From: Agrypnia vestita
Lineage: Eukaryota > Arthropoda > Insecta > Trichoptera > Phryganeidae
NCBI GenBank assembly: GCA_016648135.1
Contig: JADDOH010023172.1
Span: 186,001-250,000 of the forward strand
DNA length: 64,000 nt
Reading direction: 5' to 3'
Shown here: positions 1 to 10,860 of the stretch, one piece after another
Layout: each line of letters begins with the position of its first letter
How positions within the stretch are numbered: position 1 is the first letter of the stretch
Translations under genes and position numbers: made by a program
Notes under the pieces: model-generated
What the model saw: only the letters and a program-made list of their open reading frames with translations
Database searches by the model: none
Told to the model about the DNA's origin: nothing

Positions 1-304
1 GGGGAAGAGAAAGGGGAGGGTGTTATCAATATGTATTATATTAATTACGTAATTATTTAGTAACGGTGATGATGCAGGGATTTGAATATTTATGAGGTTA
101 TTTACATTTTGGATAGCTCGATTAATTTCAAGGACCTCTAAAGTATCCAGTTTACGTCCTTTAGCCTCCAGATGTAGAACGCTACATTGCTTTGATCAAA
201 CGTGTTCGATGCAGTGGTCTGCCATCTCGGAGTATGCTGAAAGTCCGCTGAATGCTCTAAGATATTCTTTCACGCTTGTCCCTATATTTCTACCATATTT
301 TTTC
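1..304 (-). pseudogene. Penelope-like element, GIY-YIG endonuclease C-terminal remnant
   Basis: The minus strand read from 300 downwards gives KYGRNIGTSVKEYLRAF, then SAYSEMADHCIEHV, one in-frame TGA, then SKQCSVLHLEAKGRKLDTLE and VLEINRAIQNV. This is the helical second half of the GIY-YIG nuclease domain of Penelope-like retroelements: an R-N-I-G-T-x-x-K-E-x-L block, a histidine block and a K-G-R-x-L-D-x-L-E block. The reading continues in frame to base 1, so the fragment probably runs on beyond the window edge. The stop, and the absence of the reverse transcriptase from the visible side, show that it is dead. The product would cut genomic DNA during retroelement insertion. Assignment to the PLE class is by motif recognition, not by search. 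Confidence 0.7.
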
Positions 305-328
305 CCCATATATTCATTTTTTTTTTGT

Positions 329-500
329 GTCTATACTTCGATTTTTAATTTTTAGTATACGTAGTATCCTGATCGACCATTGGGATCCAACGTAAACTAA
401 ATAAAGCTAAGGGACCATTGGCCCCGAAACATGTTGATATTTCAACAAATTAGTGATTAATTCAAAGTGTAGATATTATTGCTAATTATATGTAATTATT
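329..500 (+). repeat. Hammerhead-like hairpin repeat, copy 1 (next to the Penelope remnant)
   Basis: Shares with 23141-23260, 30929-31060 and part of 55110-55210 a block running CTATACTTCGATTTTT, (A/T)TATCCTGA, GGCCATTGGCCCCGAAAC, ATGTTGATATTTCAA and AATTAGTG. Here the CTGA (369) and the GAAAC (426-430) are separated by an insertion that duplicates GACCATTGG. GTATC before CTGA can pair with GATAT after ACATGTT. Confidence 0.65.
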
Positions 501-1739
501 TATACATATAATTAGTATAAATCCACTTTGCGATGCAATAAATAAACAACTGCAAGTTATGCTGTTCTTATATTTCTGTAACTATTTGTTTTCTCATGTT
601 ACTTATAATTAAATTTTGAAAATTCGTCGCATTGTTGGCCGCATGGGTGGCAACGACAGAACATTGAATTATATGAATACAGAATTAACATTTTTCGTGA
701 ACGGTCAACAACGCGATTATTTTTTTAAATTTATAAATTACTCGAATATTACTCGCCCGGCATGACTATTTGCGAGTGCTCAGACAATCTTCTCGTTGAT
801 TGCACCAGATATGTGTAAATATTGCGTTTATTGAAAATATATTTTTTGTAACTGCACGTGTGGTGAGTTGCTCCCCAAATAAATCAAGTAAAACAAAATA
901 CGTTCCTTCGGAGTCTTCCTGGATAAACTATGTCACGAAACTTCGTTAAAAATAACAATATCTTTATATGTAAATTTCTAAGAACGCTTAAAAAATATGG
1001 AGGTATCATTACCAGCTTCGAAAATGTATTAAGGTATACCGGTTCACGAGAAAAGAATACAGATGTGTCTAAAAAAGCCCATTAAAATTAACGAAAGATT
1101 CTCAGACTTGAACATGTATAAAAATTAACTTTCAAAATTTGATAATGTGTGGATGTTCTAACGATGGAATTGGCGAACGTTGTATTGTGTAGAGTGATCA
1201 CTTAAGCCAGCTCATACAGGTTGTATTAGCCATAGTATAAAAAAAGGCCTCATAGCCTCGTCTCTGGGAGATTTAGAAAAATTATCTTAATTCGTTAAAA
1301 ATATTCAACTTGTAATTGAAGATTGAAACATAAAAATGTTGTTACATGTATTTATTATCTTTGTAGACTCCATCGTGGTAGAAATATATAGGAAATTTTT
1401 AAAATAAAATATACCATGATACATGTGTCATAGACGTGTAACATGTTTTTATATCATCGTGGAACATAAGTTTCGAGATTGTATTTATTTTATAAATTTA
1501 ATATTTTTTTTTGTTACTTAATGTGTTGTTCCGTAAAGTCGCTACTCGGCGTTCGCAATACTGCGCGTTCGTGGATGAGCCCACCACTTTTTCAATGCCC
1601 GCCTTGGAGGATAGTCAACATTTTACTGATAAAAGTAGTGATGATCAACAGTCTTATCATTACGAAACCCGGTTCACCACATATATGGACACTATATGAC
1701 GCACTCCGATTCTACACATCATCATCTAAGTCGGTCCTT
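501..1739. other. AT-rich DNA without recognised features
   Basis: No coding pattern, terminal repeats or clear hairpins recognised. Small open frames near 1479-1748 look like chance. Confidence 0.5.
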
Positions 1740-1965
1740 CATGACTGAGGATCTTGATCTTCATGACCTCCCGCCGTCTTGACTATGACTATTCTCCTCC
1801 AGCTTTCCCGGTATCCTGCAGATCTTAGCGCTGTCGCCAGAGAAGTGCCTGTAGCTTTTTCCACTTGGTCCAACTTGTGGAGGTTATTCCTCTTCGACCC
1901 TCGACGTTGTCCACCACAAGTATATAAGCCACAACCATCGATTGCAGGAGAGCTTTGTGTTTGAG
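1740..1965 (-). repeat. LINE-tail-like interspersed repeat, copy 1
   Basis: Clear homology to 50740-50965: both read GACCT(C/T)CCGCC(G/C)TCTTGACTA, then AGAGAA(G/T)TGCCTG, TTTTCCACTTGGT and TTCCTCTTCGAC in the same order. On the minus strand the other copy has an open frame whose TKWKS...DLWRRMWGKVVKRAEGRD pattern resembles the C-terminal tail of some insect LINE proteins. Class uncertain. Confidence 0.5.
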
Positions 1966-2133
1966 AGTCTCTACTTAATTTTGAGTTCTGTTCTTGGAAT
2001 GTGGATACATCTGTGCGTCGCGCTGTCCACGGTATACGTTACATGCGTCTCCATCACCACTACATAATTAATATCTCAAGGGCATCGATCAGCCGTCTCT
2101 CTTTTGCCTTCACAGTCCATATATTCTGGGTAC

Positions 2134-2569
2134 ACCAGAGCTAGCAGTAGAAACTTGGTCGGTAGATTTCGTTATGAACCTAAAATGTTCAAGCAACCAT
2201 GATCATAGTTGTAGAGATATGCAAAATCGAAGTATGCATTTTTTTTCCAATATTTCTTACTTATTTTTTGCAGGAAGTTAAACTATCAGTACTTATGTCG
2301 ATTATGAAACATTCATTAGCTTTAATACAAGTTAAATAAAATGATAAAAACCTTGCAAAAATTGAAAAAAGTTTTTTTTACACAAGTTTTTGATAATTTT
2401 ATTTAAATTGTGTTGAAGCAAATGAATTTTTCATAATCGGTTTAAGTAACTGTAATCATAGTTCAACTTTCTGCAAAAAATAAGTCATAAATATTGAATT
2501 GCATATCTCCATAACGGTTGATATTAGGTCATGGAATCTACCGACCAAGTTTCTACTGCTAGCTCTGGT
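2134..2569. mobile_element. Foldback (long-hairpin) MITE-like element, copy 1
   Basis: Ends in a perfect 33-bp inverted repeat, 2134-2166 and 2537-2569, beginning ACCAGAGCTAGCAGTAG. The inversion continues inward nearly to the centre: GATATGCAAAATCGAAGTATG versus the reverse complement of the right half, and ACTTATTTTTTGCAGGAAGT matches ACTTATTTTTTGCAGAAAGT. The 436-bp element can therefore fold into a single hairpin. The core phrase GCTTTAATACAAGT is shared with the element at 34465-34891. No coding capacity. Confidence 0.85.
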
Positions 2570-2993
2570 ACATATTGTTTTCTTAACTGTTCTTTGATCC
2601 TTAGCTGGGACTTCCCCTATAAACTGCGTGTATCTACATAACTTTATAAAATAGATTAATTATACGATTTTGGCACTTTGTATTGCTCTGCTTAGACGAT
2701 TTTATTTTAATTGTACATAGTATGTAGTTTTATAAAACATATATTTAAATGTAACTAACTAACTAGTTACTAATAACTAACTTAACCCTACCGTAACCTT
2801 TAGTTGGCTGTATTATATTAAACTTAATCGTAGTATGTAGGTAATTACACACTATTGAAGTGATGATTCTGTGCTTCAGATTGTAATAAAGGTTATTATA
2901 ACTTCGATAAAGCAGATGTTAAAAGATTGATAAACAACAATGTAAAATATTCTCAAAACGCTTACCGATATTTCCATAGGCAAAACTAATATT
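2570..2993. other. AT-rich DNA without recognised features
   Basis: Contains short degenerate ACTAACTAACTAGTTACTA runs near 2752-2780. Nothing else seen. Confidence 0.5.
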
Positions 2994-3240
2994 GTGGCGA
3001 GCGTTTATCCGTACTGGAAAAAGCAATTTTACATTGCTGAAGAGAGCTGTTTGAAGTTTGGCATAACATACAAAATGAGCATATTTTTTAAATACGTTTC
3101 GTTAGTTTTTCTCCGAAAAAAATACAGACTTTTTTTTTTAAATTTGTTGCAGAGAAATAGTATTTTCCATGAACAAAAATGCATATTTTACTATCTGTCA
3201 TTTGTCCTAACCGGACACCTGTCCGAGTGTACGTAGGGAC
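2994..3240 (+). repeat. Unclassified interspersed repeat, copy 1
   Basis: Matches the reverse complement of 34955-35190: GAGCTGTTTGAAGTTTGG, then ACATACAAAAT, CGTTAGTTTTT, a poly-T stretch and CAAAAATGCAT occur in the same order. Ends and class not resolved. Confidence 0.55.
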
Positions 3241-4355
3241 CGTCGAGTCGGTTCACTAGGTAAATTTTAAATACACGTACGAATATTTTTATTTATTTTT
3301 GTTATGCATAAAACCGTACCATAATTTGAAATGCTGTTACGTCAGTCAAACTCCAAATATTGTCAACCCTTTATTCGCAAACGGATCTCGAAACCCACGC
3401 ACCGCCGGGACGTTCACGCGCTTCTCTATATCGCGTTCAAAGTGCTGGCTTTGTAGGACATTTGGACAAGTTCACGATAGTTGTGCGCCGCTCTTGACGC
3501 TGCCGAACCTGAACCCTCTGTGAACCCTCGGCGAGCGTGCGATGACCTGCTGTCACTCTCCTCGTCATATCGCATTACGCCTAACATTTATAACCTTTAT
3601 ACTTTAACCGGAGGCACGGGTTCAGAGTTTCATTATATGTATGTAATTATGAAATAAACGAGTTTAACCCAACCTTTGATACCATTTGAAGGGAAAGGAA
3701 CACCGTAAATTTTAAAGCCTTTATAGAAAACAATTTTATAGAATCTGGGCTCCTCAACCTTTTATAAAATATTTTAACCGCTGTCGAGCTTTAATTTTAA
3801 CATACGATTTATTCATATTTAAAAAAATAATGAAACTTTTATACGACTATAATTCATGATGAGAAGTAGTTTATATATTATGTAATTACTTGCTTAACAT
3901 TGAGCTTCGCTCGTGATTTTTATTCCGGTAGGCATTAATACTGCCTTATTTTCATTATAATAATGTCGTTATAATTAGTAAGAAATAATATAGGCACACG
4001 AAACGAGTTTATGCCTAAAAGTTTCTGTGAGAAATGTTAGGACATCTCTCAAACGTCAAAATTGACGAAGCGGCAATGTTATACAATAGCGGTTAAGACT
4101 TGATTGTTATGTTATATTTACTCTTGAGGAGACCAAGACCCACCAGTGTTGTAGAGCCAAGAGTGACAATGATGACGATGATGTTACGTTATATTGCCAT
4201 CTTCAAAATAGCTCCGATTATCTCTTTTATTTCACCAAAATATTCAGACAAAAATGCTTTCACGAAAGAAGAAAAAACATTACATATTCACATAAGCCAT
4301 ATTACTCATGCAAGTAAATTTGACATTATGCTTATCATAAACAGATAACTTTTCT
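3241..4355. other. Intronic or upstream DNA; GC-richer patch at 3370-3560
   Basis: The patch around 3370-3560 is GC-richer than its surroundings, but neither strand reads as a recognisable protein. The rest is AT-rich and featureless. Confidence 0.4.
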
Positions 4356-4397
4356 TGTAAAAAAATATTATAAGACAAACTTGTCTTATTTTTTTAC
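4356..4397. repeat. Hairpin
   Basis: GTAAAAAAA and TAAGACAA on the left pair with TTGTCTTA and TTTTTTAC on the right, around a two-base loop with a small bulge of TATTA. Could be a remnant of a foldback element. Confidence 0.6.
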
Positions 4398-4689
4398 GGT
4401 ATATTAAATATTTCAAAGCTCAATATCTCATGATAGAAATGATATTCCGAATGAAAATAATCGTTGTCGTTGAACTCGAGCTCCGTTAGAATTTCACATT
4501 TCTCAAACCGATTCAAGTTATGTATCGGTTTGAGATGTATTATTAAGCGGATGATATGTATCAAGTTACATGTTTATCTTATCTTATGTTTATCTTATCT
4601 TATGTATTATTTTAGTCAGTTGGTACCAGTGGCGTGTACTAGTTATGGACTTGGTTTATGTTACCAATATTTTTACCTAAATATATATT

Positions 4690-4795
4690 TAATATGATAA
4701 ATAATAGAGATGCGTAACACGAAATACGTAACACATCAATATTTTTACGATTATATTTTCAAACTCAACTGGTCGGGAACGAAGCCCGAGATAAT
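4690..4795 (-). repeat. tRNA-derived SINE fragment, copy A (truncated)
   Basis: Shares GAGATG, AATACGT, ACACATCAATATTTTTAC, TTTTCA(G/A)ACT and CTGGTC(T/G)GGAACGA with 59456-59600. It lacks the middle part and the B-box, so it is a deleted copy. Confidence 0.6.
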
Positions 4796-5274
4796 TAGAT
4801 ATTAATTAAATAAAAATATATTTATTTTTAAAGAACTAAATAAATTGGTTTAAAATAAATTTATTTTTATTCAATTTTAATGCCAAGCCACAAGGATTTG
4901 CTTTCTTTGAATGTTTAAAATATTTATATTTTTAGTGTGTATTATTCTTGGAAAATTCTTAAACGAAGAGTTGAAATATTTTAAAATATAAAGCGATGTT
5001 TAAAGTTCATGTTTAAAAAAAATAAAAATAAGACAAAAATTAATGACACGGGTACCTAACTAAACGTTTGCATGTATAATTGTTTTCTTAGCACGGCAAT
5101 GTTATTTATGGCTAGGCAACTTCATAGAATTTAATTCGTTTTATGTATCTCTGTAAACAGGAATTGTTTTATGTATTTCTGTATGGCATAACGGCAGGGT
5201 AGGTGATAATTAATCGTGTTCACCAAACTAGTGCAATCCGCAAGTCCCTTGATTAATTTAAGTCCGCTTCAAAT

Positions 5275-6254
5275 GCACATTTAATAATAATAATAAAAAT
5301 GGATTATTTCTATAGCGCCATTTTCGTAAAAAAATCACCTCAAGGGCGCTTTAAACTTATATTGTTTAGTCCTACATAGTATTTAATTTAATGGAAATGA
5401 TTTTACAAAAATATGTGTTTAAAGTCTTTTTTTAAACACAGTTTCTGATGCACTGTTCCGTATTACGGAGGAAAGAGAGTTCCACGCTTTTGGGCCTGCT
5501 ACCGCAAATGCCCATTCACTAAACACAGTCGTCTGATAGTGAATGGTCGGTTCTACAACCCTTCCAGCAGCTGAATTAGTGGCCGACCTAAGAGTTCGAC
5601 GTCTACTGTTTGAGTCGTTTGGGATGCAGAGCTCTTGAAGATACAGAGACGCATTAACCAACACAATTTAAACTCGAGTCGATAACGAAGGCAATGTAGT
5701 TTACGCAAAAGGGATGTTATGTGCGAGAATTTTGATGCTTCATATATTATTCTTGCTACCGAATTTAGAATGGACTGTAGTCTATCCAGCTGAAATTTTG
5801 GAAGTCCAGCATAAATGTTATTACAGTAGTCCACACGTGACACCACAAATGCATTTATGAGTAAACGGGCGGCTTCAAGGGGAAGGTTTCTTCGAATACT
5901 TTTAATCTGTCGTAGTTGATAAAAGCACACACTAACAGTTTTACTTATTTGTGTATTCATGGAGAGATGCGAATAAATGTGCACGCCCAACAACTTAACT
6001 GCAGATTTAGCATTCACAGACATTGATTCCTGTGTTAGATATTGCCGACTAGATGTCGCGGGCCATAGTAGCCCTGTCTTGGATGGATTTAAAGTAAGTC
6101 TGTTTTGCGCCATCCATTTGTCCATTTTCTCAACACATTTTTCAATTTTTTGTTTTAATTCTTCTGTCTTATCCGCCTTACAGAAAAAATAAATTTGCGT
6201 ATCGTTTGCATTTGCGTAACAGTAAGGCCACAATCCTGAAGAAGATATTTGCAC
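5275..6254 (-). mobile_element. 5'-truncated CR1/L2-type non-LTR retrotransposon
   Basis: The minus strand encodes the end of a reverse transcriptase (6254 down to 5403). Its 3' end reads GGCGCTATAGAAATAATCC and closes on a short TTA-type microsatellite at 5281-5299 (plus strand TAATAATAATAA), the usual 3' terminus of this LINE group. No 5' part is present upstream of 6254. Confidence 0.85.
5403..6254 (-). pseudogene. CR1/L2-type reverse transcriptase C-terminal half, frameshifted
   Basis: From 6254 downwards the frame gives the catalytic loop region CYANANDTQIYFF, then KMDKWMAQNRLTLNPSKTG, KLLGVHI, SLVYCN-like SRVDYCNNIYAGLP, LDRLQSILNSVARIIYEA and HITSLLRKLHCL. These are the standard blocks after the RT active site in CR1/L2 LINEs. 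The expected YADDTQ is altered: an extra Asn-Ala and Asp to Asn at the first catalytic aspartate. A frameshift lies between 5553 and 5664, after which VFSEWAFAVAGPKAWNSL, the family's C-terminal box, is read in another frame. A second slip in an A-run near 5425 restores KKDFKHIFL and a stop at 5403. The enzyme would reverse-transcribe LINE RNA; this copy is inactive. Confidence 0.88.
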
Positions 6255-8145
6255 CGTTTTATAACACGTCTTTTTGAGCGAAGATGTGTATTCAGAACAC
6301 CGCGCGGCACGAGAGACAAGTATTGTGTTTAGTTAGTATTCGTTTCTGGTCCCTTTTTCCTAAAATATACGTAAGACATTCACTTGTTTATTTGTCATTT
6401 GTAAATTCTTCCTATAGATATTTCTAGTTAATATACATTAACATGAGGAGTTTGAATTATTTGCGCGTGAACCCACAAGCATGATGTAGGTCCAATACAC
6501 ACGTATTTCCAATTAATACGTTATTCAAATTTCTTTCACAGAATTATGCATTGCTTTTTTGATTGAATGGAGTGTACGCCCCTGGAAGGTAAGTACATTT
6601 GGTTTAAAACCCAACCGGGTTCATTGGGATTAAAACCCAACCGGGTTACTAACAACGTGTGCTAACTAACAATCACAGTTTATTTTTAGTTTGCCTTGGA
6701 ACTAGATTGATTAAGCATTGTTGTGGTTTCACGGCTATCACGATTTTATATTCAATAAATCATTTGCTTGATCTGATCTTTTGGTACCTAATGCCTCGAG
6801 CGCCTAAGCACTCAACTAATTCAATGAGATTATTTTTTGAAACGTCGTAAAACATGTTGTTAAGATCGTATACGCGCATAAAATACTGTTTTATGCCGTC
6901 TAAATATTAAATATTGTATTTTTAAAATACATTATTACTATGTATTATGTAACAATATCCGTCACTAATGGATTATAGTTGTGAAAATTTCGCTGAAGCG
7001 TGCACTGCGCTGATTTTTGACATGTTATCAAGTCGTTTTTATTCACTTTGATTAACGTTTAGACTTTAAGTGTCGGTTCGGCTTACTTTGTCCAAAATCC
7101 AAATTGTTAAATTGTACATGAAAAATAAATGTTGCCACTGTCCAGTTTGTGGAGATTAGAATTAGACTTTATTATTAGAATTAGAATACAAGATTAGAAT
7201 TAGTGATTTAAATTAAATGAATATGGCTTTACACGATCAGTAATACTGATACTACTGCCCTTCATTATGACCCCACATAATTTTTCACATCGTATACGCT
7301 CATTATTGCTGTCATTATTTAGTTTTAGTTACGACAGAGTCGCTTGGCAAAGTACTACAATTTTATCTTTGCGAAATGCTTTTTAGCTTTAGGAATGAAT
7401 CGTCATGTTAATCGCCGCTCTTGGTTAACTTGTTAAAGGATATATTATAAATAAGGATGATTGTAGTCATTGTGTAAGAATTAATGAAGAGACACTTAAC
7501 ATCAACAGTTTAAACCGTGAATTTTGTTGCATGCAATTTTTGACATCTTTCATCAAAATCGTATAACTCGACACCCACGTCGACAGTGTGCATATTATAT
7601 TCACTACCTTTTATTGTTAATAATTTATACATATATTTTCATTTGTGTATTTAAAATATATTATAGGAATGAATACATTTTAAACGTAGCACGTACACAG
7701 TAAAAATAATATGATTTTTTCGCGCATAATTTTATCTTCTCGGGAATGGTTGATCAAACTCAATTCCTTTGAAAAGGGATGACGTTCTCGTGGTTTTCGG
7801 TTCGATTCCTGGCTACATTTAGACCTACCAAGAACCGGATCCGAATATTTTCGTTGAAATTTATGAGTACGGCTTCTCCAAATTACTGAAGCGATATAAA
7901 TACAGTGATCATCGTATTTTATATCCGGGATTACCTCAAATTCTTCACCACATACCTAAATTAAACGTATATATTCAAAGTTTGGCCTTCTAAAGGTTTC
8001 CTTCGATACGAGCTAAAAATTTGATTGACCTTCGAAAAAATCTACATTTCCATGGCTTTTGGAGTTTCGCGTTCTTCTTCTTGTGATGTCGTAGCTGTGT
8101 TCAGGAGGTACGTGGCTGCATGGCAGAGATTTGTATCTTGTATCG
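6255..8145. other. AT-rich DNA; tandem AACCCAACCGGGTT motif at 6603-6648
   Basis: Two copies of the palindrome AACCCAACCGGGTT lie about 27 bp apart (6606-6648), similar in style to the ACCCG/CGGGT-rich ends of the hAT remnant at 11.5-12.3 kb. A TTAGAATTAGA-type microsatellite-like run sits at 7153-7205. Otherwise nothing recognised. Confidence 0.45.
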
Positions 8146-8149
8146 AAAG

Positions 8150-8465
8150 GCAGAAATATTTAAAAAATAAAAAATATTTTGAATGCAGTCACCGGGGATT
8201 ATTAATTTAAAATGTACCGAATTCTAGATTTTAGCTGTCACCCGTCAAATTACGGTACTTTTACATGTTGGTTCCTAAGGAATGAGTGTTTATTTATTTA
8301 TATATAAAACAAAGAGAAAAAATATACTAATAAAGACGTAACGGACGTTACACCGAGTTTTGACGGACAGACAACGAAATCATTATAATTGGAATTCCTT
8401 CCAAAATCATGTTTCCTATAATTGTATAGGCTATGTTTCCTATAAAATCTATTATTCAGTACAAA
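8150..8465 (+). repeat. Composite short interspersed repeat, copy a
   Basis: Opens with TTTTGAATGCAGTCACCG and GGATTA, then GCTGTCACCCGTCAAATTAC, GGTTCCTAAGGAAT, GACGGACAGACAACGAAAT, CCTTCCAAAATCATGTTTCC and TTTCCTATAAAATCT. The same blocks recur at 9100-9770, 21608-21785 and 26930-27065, and inverted at 31834-32176. No coding capacity. Confidence 0.65.
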
Positions 8466-8872
8466 TGAAACATGGAAAAAAATAAACATTTCAATAATAA
8501 AAATATAAGTTTTTCAAAATTTTATGTTCCATTTGCGTTCAATACTTGCCGTCAAGACGGTGTTCAATCACAAAAAATTACAGCCGTTATTAAAGTGAAG
8601 GCAGATTGCAGACTCACACTCCGAACATTGCTTGCCCCGGGGCGAATACCTCTCGTATGAACAGGTGCAGGTATGTGAAGTTACCAAAAACTCGACACAG
8701 CCATTATAAAGCTGTTCCTCCAGGTCGTTATTGCTCGCGCGCGCACCTTTTAGAAGCATAAATAAACGCGATGACTTTCTGCTAGTAGTTTCTGGTGGTA
8801 CCTTTTAACATTTAAACATGTAGTTAACATTATTTCAATAACTGTACATGTCTTCATATTATTAATGACGCC

Positions 8873-9070
8873 AGAAAGAGAGGGCCACCGCGGAAGACGT
8901 GGCACGACCAGATTAACCAGATAGTGGAGGATGGTCCCGTTAGAAGCCTCGACAACCGGCGAGCTTGCATGCGAAGATGTATGGATGTGGATGAGGCGAG
9001 AGTTGTATGTCAGGACAGAAGAGTGTGGCGCTCTATCCTCTCTACCTATCCCCACGGGAAAACGGCGTGA
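8873..9070 (+). pseudogene. Non-LTR retrotransposon protein, C-terminal tail (RTE/Jockey-like family of insects)
   Basis: An uninterrupted 65-codon stretch ends at TGA (9068-9070): RKRGPPRKTWHDQI, VRSLDNRRACMRRCMDV, DEARVVCQDRRVWRSIL, STYPHGKTA. This is the region after the reverse transcriptase of an insect LINE (basic RGRPRKTW, then a QDRxxWR box). The same tail recurs at 29606-29822 (+), at 41740-41880 (degraded) and at 59262-59352 (minus). No RT is present, so this is a strongly 5'-truncated insertion. No open frame extends upstream of about 8870. Confidence 0.75.
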
Positions 9071-9094
9071 TTGCAAATAATATGTAATTTTTAT

Positions 9095-9770
9095 TGCGGG
9101 TAAAAATGAATTAAAAAAATGTTTTGAATGCAGTCACCGAGGATTAATTATTTAGAATGTACTGAATTATACATTTTATATAACAACTTGCTCTAAAATG
9201 ACGTCAAAAATGATGTTACTTTAACATTCCCGTTCCTAAAGAATAAGTATTTACTTATTTACAGCCGACACCCGTGAAATAGTAATAACGACTTTTATCA
9301 AAATATTTGAACTTTTTTTTATATATTTTCCCTACCGACAGTTAAATGTACTATTCTAAGCCCTGGCGATTAGGCGGAATATGAAATAGTTTGCGTCTTT
9401 GCTAAGTTCTATATGTACTGTATTTTAATGTAATGCAGGCTCGGCGATAGCAACATCGCTATCGTTGCCGCCTTCGGGTTTGCTGGCCCAGGGTTCAGTT
9501 CCATCTCCGGCCGTTTAGTTTCGTTTTGAATTCAAATGAAATTACAGACATTACACGCAGTAACGGGACAGACAGACGGACAGACAATTAAATTATTATG
9601 TTTGATTCCTTCCAAAATCATGTTTTTTTATAAATTTATAGGCTATATTTCCTATAAAATCTCGTTTTCGGTACATTCTACATTAATAATCCTCGATGAC
9701 TGCATTAATTTTTTTTGGATATTGCTGCCTTTGCTTTTATATCCCACATGTGTAATAGCATTTCATTTAC
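9095..9770 (+). repeat. Composite short interspersed repeat, copy b, with tRNA-like T-arm
   Basis: Contains TTTTGAATGCAGTCACCG at the left and its inverted counterpart (GATGACTGCATTAAT) at the right. The right end, TGCTGCCTTTGCTTTTATA, matches the terminal repeat of the MITE at 31834-32176. Between them lie GACACCCGTGAAAT, a tRNA-like T-arm phrase GGGTTCAGTTCCATCTCC (9490-9510) and the ACGGGACAGACAGACGGACA block. It appears to be a SINE-like unit combined with a MITE. Confidence 0.55.
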
Positions 9771-10614
9771 TGAAACTATTTGTGTATTAGATGCCGTCAA
9801 ATCATTAACACGAGTGTAGTAATTTAACGAATAGTATTTTTTTTTATTTAAATTTATTAAGAATTGCTTAAATTTTTAGCATTAGTAGTTTTTTTCTCTA
9901 GCTCTCGACTTGTTAATCGCTAAAATGCAATTATCGTTCCGGCCTCTACGTCAATTTAAGATATATTCACGTCAGGCACTGGACTTCTTCTCTATGTAAT
10001 TGATGATTAATAATAGATTTGATTTATCTGATAATTTATTATAATCTTATTTCAATGTGTTACAAAAATTCTTCATCCCGCGAATGATTTTTAATTTACA
10101 TTAAAATTTTTTTAGTATACGTAATATTTTTCTCAATTTAATATTTACTAAAAAATAACAAATTTTGTATAAACCACTTTTTCGCCGACAAGTTTCGATA
10201 CCACTGTCGTCATTATGACGACGTACATATATAATGATGCATGACGGGGGCGTGACCGCAGAGTAATTGTGATGTGAAGGGTGGGTGGGGATACGAAGGC
10301 ATTGAAATAGGCAATATGTTTATTAAATAAAATTTGCTTGTTACATTTGATATAGACATCATAAATGTAAAACATATTGTTTGTGTTTATCATTTTTAGT
10401 TAAATTGACATGCATTATGCTGTCTTCGTTGCTTAATATAATTGTGTGAAACGTCTGTTTGCATAAATATATTTAATTTATTTTTCATACATGTTCAAAT
10501 TTACTTACAATTCTAAACCTTAATCTAATCTACATCTAACTGTCACCCGGGTGATTTTTTGAGGATTGCATGATCATTGTCAAACCTCGCAAATTCATTA
10601 TAAATTAATTTATT
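9771..10614. other. AT-rich DNA without recognised features
   Basis: A CACCC-rich patch at 10255-10300 and a CTGTCACCCGGGTGA phrase near 10540, which resembles the composite repeats. Nothing else. Confidence 0.45.
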
Positions 10615-10770
10615 AAATTATTTTTACATTAATATTCTTATTATTTTCAAACTAAACTACAGGCTTGTGCTTCGAAAATAGGACTAATTACATAGGTTGT
10701 CTCCTGGAACGAGGCTCAAACACATGACCATTATTAGATCAGTAGGCGAACAATCTTTAGTTGCAAGAAA
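10615..10770 (-). repeat. tRNA-derived SINE, copy B (degraded)
   Basis: Minus strand reads GGTCATGTGTTTGAGCCTCG followed by TTCCAGGAGAC, TAGTCCTATTTTCGAAGCAC and AAGCCTGTAGTTTAG, the order found in the better copy at 59456-59645. The B-box (GGTTCGAACC in the better copy) is mutated. Confidence 0.6.
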
Positions 10771-10860
10771 ATTGAGGCGTCAAAGCCGCCGTTCACTATC
10801 AATATTATTAATCAATAAAAGGCCTTCATGATTATTAATCAATAATATTTACGGTGCGAA
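10771..10860. repeat. Short palindromic element with GGCCTT loop, copy 1
   Basis: CAATATTATTAATCAATAAA, then AGGCCTTC, then ATTAATCAATAATATTTACG. The same plan occurs at 11325-11400. Confidence 0.55.

Noticed and set aside
3370..3560. Candidate upstream ed exon
   Set aside because: GC-richer, but no Ig residues in any frame and no acceptor/donor pair giving the required phase.
8750..9076. 108-aa minus-strand open frame
   Set aside because: Shadow of the plus-strand LINE tail at 8873-9070, which has recognisable motifs.
9490..9515. Possible tRNA gene
   Set aside because: Only a T-arm-like phrase (GGGTTCAGTTCC) is present; no acceptor stem, anticodon arm or complete A-box, so it is taken as the head of a SINE-like repeat. 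The same holds for 26942-26961.
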